Assembly (NCBI GenBank): GCA_037176905.1
Contig: JBBBWG010027279.1
Span: 1-30,100, forward strand
Reading direction: 5' to 3'
Source: Azolla pinnata
Taxonomy: Eukaryota > Streptophyta > Polypodiopsida > Salviniales > Salviniaceae
DNA: 30,100 nt
In this document: positions 1-12,000 of the stretch, one piece after another
Layout: each line of letters starts with the position of its first letter
How positions within the stretch are numbered: the stretch's first letter is position 1
Translations under genes and position numbers: made by a program
Notes under the pieces: generated by a model
What the model saw: only the letters and a program-made list of their open reading frames with translations
Told to the model about the DNA's origin: nothing
The model's database searches: none

Positions 1-72
<72 letters not shown>
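1..72. repeat. (GA)n dinucleotide microsatellite
   Basis: An essentially uninterrupted GA repeat runs from the left edge of the window, so its true length is unknown. It lies about 480 bp upstream of the GLB3 start codon. GA tracts occur in plant promoters and 5' UTRs, but nothing here shows a function. Confidence 0.97.
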
Positions 73-76
<4 letters not shown>

Positions 77-239
77 TACCTCATGGTGACGAAGCTGCTG
101 AGGGGAAGAGTCTGCAGAGGGAAGAGGGGGGGAGAGTCTGTGTGCAGCAGAAGCTCGGCCGCCGCCTTCCTTCCTTCCCCTGTTTCTCTGCTTCCCCTGT
201 TTCTTTTTGCCCTTTCACAACTTTCACAGTTCAAAAACA

Positions 240-372
240 AGAGGCACAAGAAGAAGAAGAAGATGATGAAGAAGATGATGATGATGGTGATGGTGATGGT
301 GATGATGGTAGTGGTGGTGATGATGATGATGGTGGTGGTAGTGATGATGATGATGGTGGTGGTGATGGATGC
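240..372. repeat. Imperfect AGA/ATG/GTG trinucleotide repeat upstream of GLB3
   Basis: A run of GAAGAA, GATGAT and GGTGGT triplets is followed by CATGCATG-rich sequence to about 470. In one frame it reads as an acidic Glu/Asp/Gly stretch that stays open into GLB3. Globins of this family do not carry such an extension and the frame has no ATG at its upstream end, so I treat it as non-coding promoter or 5' UTR sequence. Confidence 0.85.
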
Positions 373-552
373 ATGCATTCATACATGCATGGAGGCTCCC
401 AACACGCCCAGCATACATGCATGCACATAGACCCGTCACATGCATGCATTGCATCCATTCATGCCACACACATCAATCAATCTGCTGCCCTGAGAAAGGA
501 GGTTTCTGCAGCAACAGGGGCTCCTCCGACCGACCCATCACAAACAGATCTG

Positions 553-3055
553 ATGATGGAGACTCTGCAGAGCAAGGCCAGCTCCTGGAGTGGAGTCTCC
601 CACGAGGAGGCTTTCTCCATCGACGAAGTCGATCTTTATACCAAGCTTGGCCATGGAACCTTCGTGAAGCTATCTACAGCGTTCTACAACAGGTACACCG
701 CCCCCTCGCCCCTGCCTTGCCTTGCCTTGCCTTGCCCTGCCCTCCATCTCCATCTCTCTGTGTATTCATGCGCGCGATTGCATGCATGTGTATATTGATC
801 CCCGTTTAGGGATAATCCCATGTGCCTATATGTGTACTTCTGTAATGCTATGCATATATACATGGATGAGAAAGCAGCATGTCGTCTCAGCTCTGTATAT
901 GTGTATGTATGTATGCGTGTGTGTGTATGTGTGTATGTGTGTAATGGCTACAAACAATGGAAGCTCTTATAAGGAGGTCTTGTTATTGCATTTTCATGCC
1001 ATTTCTGTCATGAAGGTATTTGTAACAATGTGCTCAATACACAAAATTGGCAGTCAATGGGAAGCTTCCTTCACTATCAAGAAAAAGATCCATGGATCAT
1101 GCCGCTGGCTGAGGTCGCAGAGCGTGCTCAGACTTAGGATTCCCATTGTTGGCTTGTGGGATTATATCATAAAATCGGATGATGGTCGAGATTTTGATGA
1201 AATCAATGGTTATATTAACCTGTTGCTATGATAAAGGATCGAAACAGGTTACCAAACAAATCCTTGCATCAGCGGTTTTGGTTTTAGTTAGAGGTTTCAT
1301 GGTAGAAATAACATGTCTCCATTGTGGACCTGTAAGGATTGGATGGTAGAGTTGCGTGGTGATAGAGGTTTTGATACAAGTCATGGTAAAATCAGTCTAC
1401 TACTATGGTAAAGAATCGGAACAGGGTCCTCAACACATCCGTACATCAGTGGTTTTTGATCGTAGGTGAAGGATTCATGTTGAAATAATAGGCTAGTAGA
1501 GATTTCCATTGCAGACCTCTGAGGATTGAATGGTCGATTTTGATGGTGATAGAGATTTTGATATGTTTTGTGGTCATATTAATCAGCTTTTTATGATAAA
1601 AGATGGGGAACAGGTTCCTAAGCATTCTATAGAAAGTGACTCTGATTTTAGGCGGTGGATCCATGGTAGAAATCACCTGGTGTAAGAAACAAATTTATTG
1701 AGTAGAACATTTGCATATGATAAAAGGAGATCATATTGCATACTGTTTCTTGTGAACTGAAGATTCTGGGAACTTTGCAGTAAAAATATGAAGGAGAAAA
1801 AGATGTAGCATTTGGAATCATCTCATGGCTCTCTCAGCAATTTGTATGTGCCATTCATGCTCTTCTATGAAATTAAGAGATGGTAACATTTGCTGACTTC
1901 TCATCAGTGATTGGTAGGATTGGAAGTAATGCCTATGAAGGTTTGTCCTCATATTTCTCTATCCCGGGAAATTCTGTTTCTATTCAGAAATCAATGCCTA
2001 GTTTTGTTGGTATGCGAAAAATCCATAGCGTTAGACCAATCCATGAGAATTTATCTGATTGTTCTGGAGTCTTTCCAGAGTCTATGCCGATTCTGAGGAT
2101 GAAACTTTTCGGTCTATCTTTGCAAATTCCAACAAGGAGGATGCGATCCAAAACCAATACGAATTTTTCATACAGAGGATGGGTGGCCCACCGCTGTATT
2201 CTCAAAGGAAGGGTAAGCAATGTTATTTATACATGTTGTTAGTGTAAATTTATACGAAAATCCGCAGGGATAGTATAAATCGTCATGTCAAAAACATTCA
2301 GTGAGAAACGGATGCATGATCACCATCACTTCCCTTAATACCCGCAACTACTCTTCTTATCTTCCAATTGGAATTACTGGGGATTTCTTTCCAATTGGAA
2401 TTACTGGGGATTTCTTTCCAATTGGAATTACTGGGGATTTCCTAGCCACTACGATGTTTGTTGGTATCTTTCCATATGTATAAATGTATGCTTACTTACA
2501 CAGACATAGAGAAATAGATGTATCTTGTGTGTATACCTCTAGTCTATACAGCAATCTTTGATTCAAACGATTTTGATCATATCAGGACATCCAGCATTAA
2601 TTGGACGGCATGGTCCATACTCAATTACAAAAGAAGGAGCTCGGAGGTGGCTGGAGCATATGCAAGCAGCCCTCGACAGTGTCGAAGAGATCGATGCTGA
2701 CTCAAAGCGGAGAATGTTTAATTTCTTCAGGTTAGATCAAAATTTACAGCAAACATGAGTTGAAATAGCGGTTTATGAGATCAAAATTTAAAGCAAGCAT
2801 CAGTTGAAATAGCGGTTTATTTTCATGGAATCCTGGTATACACTGAAGGGAAACGAGTTAGTTATTAGGAGAGAAAAAAAAAGGTTGATGAAAAATATGA
2901 GGCATAATTTTCATGGACCTTGTTATCATCGTCTTCTGAGTATATATATCTTATCCCCAACGCTGGCTTTATTTTCTGTTGTGCAAACCAGGCATACTGC
3001 ATTCTTCCTTGTTGCTGGCAAGGAGATGATGATGGCAAGCAGGAATCAAGCTTGA
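553..3055 (+). CDS. GLB3: Truncated (2-on-2) haemoglobin, class 3
   Basis: This is a plant group-II truncated haemoglobin, a soluble haem protein that binds oxygen, CO and NO; its physiological role is poorly defined. The coding exons are 553-692, 2079-2212, 2586-2730 and 2992-3055, all with GT-AG borders and compatible phases, giving 160 residues. The start is ATG-ATG ahead of the segment [13 protein letters not shown], matching the usual N-terminus. Family landmarks are the FYNRVY segment, [17 protein letters not shown], the presumed proximal haem histidine near residue 100 in GRHGPY, and Trp at the G8-like position (about 113) in the WLEHM motif. The last exon encodes [11 protein letters not shown] plus a short tail. 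Arabidopsis GLB3 is about 175 residues, so this C-terminal tail is shorter. Intron 1 is 1.4 kb and repeat-rich. The 3' end faces BUD13. Confidence 0.93.
713..942. repeat. CCTTG pentanucleotide and GTAT/GT microsatellites in GLB3 intron 1
   Basis: Just inside the first donor site, CCTTG repeats occupy about 713-742. A second tract of GTATGT and GTGTGT units occupies about 898-942. Both are intronic. Confidence 0.8.
1175..1680. repeat. Degenerate tandem repeat of about 180 bp in GLB3 intron 1
   Basis: Nearly three diverged copies follow each other. Recurring anchors are GATAGAGRTTTTGATA near 1180, 1360 and 1545, the phrase ATGRTAAARGATSG followed by GAACAGG, and TTCATGGTAGAAAT-like segments near 1300, 1470 and 1660. 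No coding capacity is evident and nothing resembles a known transposon protein. Confidence 0.75.
2366..2452. repeat. Three perfect or near-perfect 27-bp tandem copies in GLB3 intron 2
   Basis: The unit begins CCAATTGGAATTACTGGGGA and continues TTTCTTT. It is repeated three times head to tail, with only the end of the last copy diverging. CCAATTGG within each unit is a palindrome. The near identity implies recent slippage or duplication. Confidence 0.93.
2733..2822. repeat. About 45-bp direct duplication at the start of GLB3 intron 3
   Basis: The segment AGATCAAAATTTA(C/A)AGCAA continuing to GTTGAAATAGCGGTTTAT occurs twice in tandem with a few substitutions. The first copy begins only a few bases after the exon 3 donor site. 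Confidence 0.85.
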
Positions 3056-4292
3056 CAAGCAGATTGATACTATACCTTCACATATCTATCGCCTTCCTTA
3101 AATAGATCGAGGCATGGATTATCAACCATAAAGACAATTAATTGGTTGGATAGGGCCGTGGATGATACACGAATCCCTCCGAAATTTTATACACTGCAAT
3201 CTATCAACTCTGTTTACCAAAATGTGCTGTCTGTTGGTTCTTTCCATAAGCATTTTCTTAGTTCAAAGCAAGAAGGGGGGGTGCCGTCTTCTCATTCTTG
3301 TTCTTCTTCTTCTTCTTCTTCTTCTTCTTTGGCTTCAGTTGGGATCTCGCTTTGAGAGACATGAAATGTCATGCAAAAAGAAAATTTGAAGTCCGAGGAA
3401 CGATGACAATGAGTGCACACACAACAGGCATTTTAGCGTGGTGAATATTTCACGCTGGTGCCGAATTATCCTAGATCAAGTTATCCCTCGAGTAATGGTG
3501 ATGTTGCCATGAGAGCTTGTGATGGATATGAGGGGATCGAACTCGGTCTATACCAGGAAAGAAGAAGAAATTCAGCACTGAGAATCTGAGAATGTCTTTA
3601 AGGAACCAAACTGGGTATAATACTTAGAAATTATAGTATGAGCTTACTGTAATAGTCTCATCGTCGACATTGAGCATCCCCAACAGTTCATTACACATTC
3701 GAATGGCAGACGATGGACGAACTTGCTTCAGAACCACGCCCCCACCGATGTAATAGTCCGCTTGAAAACCTTCATCCCAAGTACAATGAAGATGATTTGA
3801 GCTTCAAACAGATCAGATCACTGTTCTTAATGTGAACCCACAAAACATTTCTTCATCAGAATGTAAATGTAAATTGTAACATACTCCGTCGTATACGCAG
3901 GATTATGCAAGCTGAAAAAGGAAAGAATCAAAGACATCTTGGCCTTGCACGCATCATCAGAAAAGGGAAAATCCCACACAATACTTTGCATCGGAAGAAA
4001 TTTGTTTTATAATGCCTCCTTATGCATCCTAGCTGCCTCAAATGTACAAGAAATTTGAAGAATACACCGGAAAAAGTCGCCCTTGTGCTGCTAATTCACA
4101 ACAGATCTTGGAGGAGCAAAAGCCCCAACCATTTGAATCTGCTTTATCCATGAAGCTTGGAGAAAATGGTCAGCTAGAGCTCCATCTTTTGCTGTTTAGA
4201 ATATATAGCAAAACCCCTTTTCTGACAGCATCTTCCAGCGGAATTCTCTGTTGCATTACAAAGGTTGAGAGAACTTTTCATCAGAAGTTGTG
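3056..4292. other. Convergent intergenic region, GLB3 to BUD13
   Basis: This stretch of about 1.24 kb separates the stop codons of two genes that point at each other. It must hold both 3' UTRs. A (TTC)n tract occupies about 3297-3332. I see no further convincing gene; open frames here are short and unlike any family I know. Confidence 0.7.
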
Positions 4293-7200
4293 TCACATGT
4301 CCGCCACAGACCATAGATAGGCTTCCACTTCATTTGCCTTCCTCTCATTCTGCCTTTTATACATGTCTCTCTCAAATCCTGAAAAAGAAAGGTGGAGTCG
4401 GGTCAAAATAGATAAAAGAGTCGTACGGCGGTCTAGCAAGATCCAGCCGATACAACCTAGAACGCCATAAAACCATAATCATAGAGAAGGCACACAAACA
4501 CGCATGCAAAATGTATAGAAATATTCATAAGTAAATTCACTCCATTGATTTTAATCAACAATTGACCGATCTCTTAACAACGACGAGCACACATCTGTGA
4601 CAACATTTCATGCATCATGCATCTTCAATTATAATTTAAGTAATGACTTCACTAGATGATCTCTCTTAAACAGAAGACATTAAAAGCTTGAACAAAATGC
4701 AGCAGATGCATGGGCAGAAGATTTATACCAGTGCTTCGATCAACGCCATCCCAGTGACGGCCTGGCTTGATATTATATCGATTTGGTGGAGGAGTAATAC
4801 CCCTTTTCAACCAGCTATGAGCTGGAACTGACTGAGGGACAATAAATCCTGATTCTTTCATCTGCTCACTTGCTCCCAGATCCACAACACCATGCTCACT
4901 CATAGGTTTCTTCTGTGCAAAAGAATAAATCGACCATGTTCCTCTTACAAAAGAATGAAAGATTTGTAGAAAACACTTGGCACCATAATATCTCATTAAT
5001 AACTATGTTAAGGTGGAAAACTTTTCATACCTTGACCAAGTGTGCCATTGGATCCCCCCATCGGACTTGTTCTTTTAAGTGCTTGTCAAGATCTGGGTCA
5101 TCCCTAAAATTAAGGAAAAAAAATCTCAATTATGTACCATACAACCACGCACTTAGTTGCATGCAATCGACAGGATCGTAGCACTTAGTTACATGCAATT
5201 TAAAGGGATTGTAACAAAATAGAAAGTTCGTAATCCCAAGAGCAAACATCATGGCTTTCACATTATATTACAGCTTAAATATTATTATGATGTCTCCTGC
5301 AATATTTATTTATCTTGATCATCCTACTGTTAAAAATCTGAACGAAATCCTGTAGTAATGAAGATACACCAATTGGTAACAAGTTTTAGATTGAACACTA
5401 TTTTTTGGGCTATCATGATAGAGTCATTACATAAACTGAAGTCGCAATCACCACATAAGCAAGCAAAAGTACAAAAGAGGTTCACGAGACACAAACAGGG
5501 TCCTCGGATATTAAATTTGTAGGTGACACATGAATTAGATTTGTGTGCAACTAGATTACCTCGTCCTTGCAAAAGGTTTTGATTTTTCCGCCTCAAGCTC
5601 AGCTATCCTGAGTTCTGCTTCTCTCTTTTGTGCCAAGCCTTTCCCCCATTCTAGTGGCTTTTCCTGTAAATTACAGGATTGTCATCAGATGCTACAGAAA
5701 TGTTCTTAAGACAACAAACATACAAAAACATCACTTCAAGATGACTTGAACTCCAGCATAAGTATCAAATAAGTACAGATTGGCAGCAGTGCTTCAACTG
5801 CTTTTCTTTGATAGTTGGAAGTAAATTTTATCCAGTTTCTTAGGTATATATAGAGCCTAAAAAAATCATCACTGTTAGAATACTACAAGAGATGACTACT
5901 GAAGAACAAGAATCCTGTCCTTGACCGATGTTTCACATCTCGTAATGCAAGTTTCTGCAACTGGGTACATGCTGAGCAAGAAGCATATATATCCAGAGTA
6001 AATCTGAGGCTTTGTCAATAACAAGAAAAGAAGGGAAAAAGAGGGTACTAGCACTTCCATTTACAGTGATTTAGCAGTACCATTGTTCTTGAATTTATCA
6101 CCTCAAAGAGAATAGCTTGGCCATTGAATTAAGTCGATAGAATTTTGTATAATATTTTGTAGATCATGATCTATTTTAGCCATACCCACTAATTGATTAT
6201 GTCAATGTTGTTCAATTATTTAGGTCACATACATGAGAATCAGAGTCATCCGGAGAGAGCCTATTTCGTTCATTGATAGCAGATCACAAATTTTCAGACT
6301 TAGATGCTTGAAACCACATGATATCTTCAAGAATTCAAAATTTTATCATAACAGGATATTAGCACACCTCCTTTGGTGCCTTTTCTTCTTGCTGAAGCTT
6401 CAAGAACTCCTCCACACCTTCCAGCCGTCTTCCTGGATAATTACATTAAATTATATGTTTTAGGTGACTAACCACTCATAACTCCATGCATCATCAAACA
6501 TGCAATAACATACTTGTGCATAATTTTTTAATTATGTCAAGAAATATATATAATTTTAAGACAGTACAAACCATGCTTGTCTCGATATACAGTGTTTGCA
6601 TGGCGCCCTGTAACAGATGCATCTATTTCCTTGAACCTGAAAACGACAACATAGTAGATGCAAACTTAAAACAATACACACAAATTTATAGGAATAAAAC
6701 TATACACTTAATAGCCTTAGTCAAGGTCAGTGTCCTGAACTAGTGGTAATTATATATTATTTCACTCGTTATCATCTAATATGAGAGATGTTCTCTAGAG
6801 CAACCACCACACTGGATTTTTCACTTGCTAGACCATGATCAGAAGATTCAGTCATGAGGAATTGAGGACGATGGGATGCATGCATTCATATATAAAATAG
6901 CTAAAACATTCAAAATCTCTTTCTTGCTGAAAAAGGTACCTCTTAGATTTTTCCTGTTTCTTCATCTCCATTTCTCTGGCCAATTGTCCACCAGTCCACA
7001 AACCTGCAGCTGTTCCGTCAGCCATAATATCCTTCTTCTGTGATTTCCTGGGTGGTGATAAGTCGTGAGTTATCGATTTTCCTACAGTAAGTGAATCCCC
7101 CAATCTTTTTTCTGATGATACATGTCTTCCCCTATGGGGAGACAAGTCCATATGACTAGATTTCCTTGGGGGAGATAAATCATCAGATACATCATTGGGA

Positions 7201-10200
7201 GCATTATGTGAGGCTATTTTTCTTCTTTGTGGTGATAAGCTGGGGCTGCCCATTGTCACATTCTTCCTTGGTGGAGACAAATCTGGAGAATGAGTTCTCC
7301 TTGGTGGAGATGGAGACTTATCTGAATATGTCTGCTTCCTCCTAGGAGGAGACAAGTCAGTTGGTATGTTTCTCCTTGGTGGTGATAAGGTAGAATTATC
7401 CATTTTTGAAACTGACTTCCTCTTCCTTGGGGGTGATAAATCTGGACTAGAAGTTTTCCTTGGAGGTGATGAGTCTATTCTTGGATGAAGATTCTTCTTC
7501 CTAGGTGGAGACAAATCTGGGCTTTGCCCATGTTTCCGAAAACTCTGTTCTGATGACCTATGTCTCTTTCTAGGAGGTGATAAATCCTTGTCACTGCCTT
7601 TTCTTCTTGGTGGAGATAAATCAGGTGAATCATGGCGGATTGAAGAACCATTCCTTCTTGGGGGTGATAAGTCCACACCACCCTCTTCAGCAGCATGATT
7701 GTCCCAGTCTCGTGAAGATGCTTCTCCTGAGCGAGACTGTTGTGGAGCAGAGAAATCTGTGAACAACGTCAGTGGTTTGTTATGGCATATAGTAAACAAA
7801 AAAATAGGATTACTAGCAGTCTCTCACCCAATTCATGCTAGACTTGCTTGCCCTATTATTTGTTTCATTTCCTTTCTATGTACGATAGATTATTGTTCCT
7901 TCATTCTCAGTTTTTCTACACGTTGTGTAAAATCTCAACCTGGATTTTTGAACATAGGTTTGGAGAAACGGTCCCACATTCACAGAAACACCAGCCCAAA
8001 TTTTGAGCCACCAGATTTACCAGCAACTTGCTAGGACTTTGTGGCATTTTGTAATGATTTCCTATTTATGTGCATCAAAATGAACTATTCTGAACACTAC
8101 TAATTCCATGTTATCGTCCTGGTCATTAAAAACCCTAAGTTACATCCATCCACATGTCATGCATGTAAAGATAGCTCCAAAATAGAGATAGATAAGCAAA
8201 AGTTTCCAAACAAAGTAAATTCCGTAATATGTTTTGAGTTGGTCCCATCAACTTGATCAAACCTTCAAATGATAACATGAACATATGAAAGGTTAACGGA
8301 GCCAATAACTAGATACAATCAAACATATTATGGATAGATATGATCAGGAATCAGCCCTAAAATCTCCTAGTCATGCAATATCTCTGCTACTTGTATCTAG
8401 CACATTTTATCTTTCCTCTTCCTTCTCGTTGGTAAGGCTCCTCCCTCTCGTTGAGTCCTCAAAGTTATGCGTTTAATTATTAAAACATCAAGAACAAAAT
8501 GATCAAACAAGTTCCTTGACCTAGGTAGTGTTATACAGAGATCCCAGAGTTATGTAATGCTCATAAACTTGGAAAGAAAAGTCCATATATCAAACCCATT
8601 GTATGCACAGTAAAATTTAAATAGAAGGAAAATCTAAACACATAACCACCTTGTTCTGTGGTTGAATTTACTGAAACCCACCCACTTCCATCCTCTGCTG
8701 TAGAGATATATGGGCGGTGCATTTTTAGAGCTTCCATTCTTTGCAGTCTCTTAACTTCCACATCCTTGATGACTAAGGGTGCATCATCTACAACAGCAAA
8801 GCAGTCACATTAGGTGAAGATTCATGAGAGAATAAAATGGAAGTTGAGACAACAAAGCAGATCCATACAAGTTGAAATCAATGAGTAAAACAAGATGAGA
8901 AGATTTGCGGTGATACATAAAGCAGGAAAAATCAGAAACGACAAAGATTTTAAAAAAATACTTAAAAATAAAATTTCAAGAGAAAACGAAAAAGATATTA
9001 AAATGTCTCTAAAAACCCATAGTACTCTATGAAAGCTCACAAAGCTCAAGATAGTTATGTTAGCTCATCAACACAAGTAACAACTGGAAAAGGAAGAAAC
9101 AAAAAGAAAATATTACTCTGTGTCAGTTTGAAATGCATACAGAAACATGAATAATTAAGGATTAAGCTTGATGCCTGGTCATTCGAATGCAGGCCAATAA
9201 GTGCCTCCAGTACAGTGTGATTATGTATTCCAACTTTCATGATTTATGTATTACTATCTGGTCAAGATGCTTGCTGGAATGTCTTAATTTATCCCTCTAT
9301 TTGGTGCAAGTGAAGATCCAGAATCAACCAAAACCAAATTTGTAATCCATCCTGTTCATTCTCTCCTGAAATAGAAATGATATATGAGATCATATCATTG
9401 GAATGTTCTTTGACGGTTCACAGAACTTTGAAACATTTCGAGCTCGACTGTGGGGAATATTCCTACTAGTAGTATTTTGTAAGGAAGAAACAATTCTAAT
9501 ATCTCTGCTTAAGTGAATCAGTGAATGCCAATCACAAGGCTCTCTCAATGTTCCGAATACTTCTCTGGGCATTTTTGCTAAGACTTTTCTTAGACATGTG
9601 AGATATTAACAGAGAATCGATATTTGGTCTCACAACAGAAATACTGATATTTTCCTCTGACCATACAACACGCGTCATAAAAAAAAGTGCACACATGTGA
9701 TACCTGACCCGATCTACAACAAAAATATATCTTTTGATAGCAAAAGCACTAATCGCTGTGCTAATTGAATAAGATCACTCTTTGGAAAACTACAATTGGA
9801 ACTGCATTCTTTTGATGACTCGAGCTCTAAACTGTCTCCAGCTTCCTGATTGCAGAGGTGATTCTCTAAAGCCATCTATCTACGTCCTCCAATGTCTATG
9901 TTCAGTCGATGGGATTATGAATAGACCTGACCTACTGTTGTTGTGTGTCTCTACGCATTGTTCGCTTGAATCAAGGCTGCATTCTCTTGATAATTCAAGC
10001 ATTAAACTGTCTCCAGCTTCTTGATGGCAAAGGTAGCTCTCTAACCCATATGTCTATATCATCCAATGTCTATATCAGTCGATCAGATGGCATATGGACC
10101 TGACTTGCTGTTATTGTGTGTCCCTACACATCGTTGGCTTGAATAATGAAACTGCATTTTTTGGATAATTCAAGCTTTATTTAAACTGCCTCCAGCTTCT

Positions 10201-10885
10201 TGATTGCAAACATGGTTCTCTAAGGCTATATGCCTACATCATCCAAAGTCTACCTTCAGTCGATAAAATGATGTGTGCACTTGGCTTACTGTTATTGAGA
10301 GTGTCCACACATTGTTGGCTTGAATCATGAAAGCTTCTAATCTCCTTCAAGCAAAAAAGCAGCGAGGAGCTTCCAAAGTATTTATGAGGTAAATTACCAA
10401 AAAAAAGAGGCAAACAAAACAAAATGATAGATTAAGGAAATGAGAGAAGAGCCCTCACAATGAAAACAATAAAGGAATGGAAATGAAAAAGAAAATTTTT
10501 GAAGCATCGGAATGTGACGGGGGGCGTAGAAGAGGGAAAATGAGCGAAATTTTGAAAATTTTCAAGCGAAAAATCAACTGAAGAACATAGAAATTCACGG
10601 GAAAATAAGCGGAAGAGATTGAAAATCCACGGGAAGACGAAATAGAAGCTCAAAACAAGAAGGAATAGAGAAGCAAGTGAGGGCGGCGTGGACCCTACCT
10701 TGTTCTTCTGATTCGGAGCTTTCTTCTTTCAGTTGTTTCTGCCAAACCGGGTCTGCATCGATGAGAGTCAAGGAAGAAGGCAGAGGCTTGGAGGATTTGC
10801 TCATCTTCTTCCTCTTTTTCTTCTTCTTGGTTTCTTCTGCTTCGGAGGTATAACGCTTGAGATACTCCTGCAGAGAGGACGCCAT
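4293..10885 (-). CDS. BUD13: BUD13 homologue, RES-complex pre-mRNA splicing factor
   Basis: BUD13 is a subunit of the nuclear retention and splicing (RES) complex, which joins the activated spliceosome and helps remove weak introns. Nine coding exons join in frame: 10885-10699, 8787-8650, 7756-6940, 6636-6572, 6432-6368, 5663-5560, 5103-5031, 4912-4729 and 4378-4293, giving 572 residues. The N-terminus (MASSLQEYLKRYTS, then a lysine-rich block and IDADPVWQ) and the C-terminus (NRYNIKPGRHWDGVDRS, then GFERDMYKRQNE to the stop) are the conserved signatures of the family. The largest exon, 817 bases, encodes 14 copies of an SPPR-type motif, mostly DLSPPRK or DLSPPRR, interspersed with basic and serine-rich linkers. 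Similar arginine/serine-proline repeats occur in animal BUD13. All splice sites are GT-AG and intron 1 is 1.9 kb. Confidence 0.95.
9780..10345. repeat. Tandem repeat of about 175 bp, three copies, in BUD13 intron 1
   Basis: Three consecutive copies share the phrases CTGCATTCT(C/T)TTGATRA, AAACTGTCTCCAGCTTC and CTGATTGCAAA, then CATC(A/C)TCCAATGTCTA, CAGTCGAT and TGACCT-CTGTTRTTGTGTG, ending in GTTGGCTTGAAT. The anchor CTCCAGCTTC recurs at about 9837, 10012 and 10190. A partial fourth start follows near 10318. The repeat is intronic and non-coding. Confidence 0.85.
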
Positions 10886-11035
10886 AGCTCGCGCTCGCTC
10901 GCTCGCTCTGCTCGACTCCCTTCGACTCCCTCTTCGCTGACTGTGGCAGAATTCTTCCGTTTTGGAAACTCCAGATCATATCTAGCGCTTCAAGTTTCCA
11001 TATCTCTGAACATACCCCTGGACCAAAGAAGAAGA
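10886..11035 (-). promoter_or_regulatory. BUD13 upstream region (putative promoter/5' UTR)
   Basis: This 150-bp stretch directly precedes the BUD13 start codon, before simple repeats begin. It contains GCTCGC-type repeats next to the ATG. I cannot place a TATA box or transcription start with confidence. The assignment rests on position only. Confidence 0.45.
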
Positions 11036-11113
<78 letters not shown>

Positions 11114-12000
11114 GTGGTGGTTGTGGTTATGATGGATGGATGATGGTTGTGGTGGTGAATCGTGATGATGACGATGATGTTGGCGATGATGGTGATTATG
11201 GTGATGATGGTGGTTGTGACGATGATGATGGTGGTGGTGAATCGCGATGATGATGATGTTGTTGTTGATGATGATGATGATGGTGGCAGTAGCGACGATG
11301 ATGGTATTGATGATTATGATGGATGATGGTGGTGATGGTGACGACAATGACGACAATAGTGAATCGTGATGATGACGATGGTGGTGGTGGTGGTGGTGGT
11401 GAAGATGACGATGATGACGACGATGGTGAATCGTGATGATGACGATGACAGTGACGATGATGGATGATGGTGATGATGGTGGTGATGGTGATGGTGATGA
11501 TGTTGATGTTGATGATGGTGGTAGTGGTGGTGATGATGATGATGGTTATGATGGATGATGATGGGGGTGGTGGTGAATCGTGATGATGTTGATGATACTG
11601 ATGATTATGATGGATGATGGTGGTGGTGGTGGTGAATCGTGATGATGATGGTGGCGGTGGCGATGATGATTATGATGGTGATGTTGATGGTGATCATGAT
11701 GCATGTTGATGGTGATCATGATGCATGTTGATGCTGATGGCGGCAACGGTGAATGTCGATGATGGCGATGGTGATGATGATGCATGTTGATGCATGTTGA
11801 TGATGGTGGCGATGATGTGAAGAAGAAGATGACGACAATGTTGATGGTGGCCGTAGTGATGATAATGATGGTCACGATGGAGAAGAAGTTGAAGAAGAAG
11901 AAGATGGTGGTGGTGGTGTTGATGGTGACAATGGTGATGATGGCGACGGTGATGATGATGATGCTGGTCATGGTGAATCTGGTGATGATGATGCATCAAA
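11036..12000. repeat. About 960-bp degenerate GAT/ATG/GGT trinucleotide array
   Basis: An almost pure (ATG)n run of about 75 bases at 11036-11111 is followed by roughly 890 bases of interrupted GATGATG, GGTGGTG and GAATCGTGATGATG units. The phrase GTGAATCGTGATGATG recurs at least five times, showing higher-order duplication. Open frames across it give only poly-His, poly-Met or poly-Asp peptides on different frames, so it is not a gene. It lies between the BUD13 promoter and the 3' end of the DUF1995 gene. Confidence 0.95.

Noticed and set aside
4042..4320. Plus-strand 92-codon frame overlapping the last BUD13 exon
   Set aside because: It is antisense to BUD13 at its end, has no recognisable motif, and lies in 3' flanking sequence.
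10982..11971. Long open frames encoding poly-His, poly-Met and Asp-rich proteins on both strands
   Set aside because: They are translations of the GAT/ATG repeat in several frames at once, with no domain, no codon bias and no splice context.
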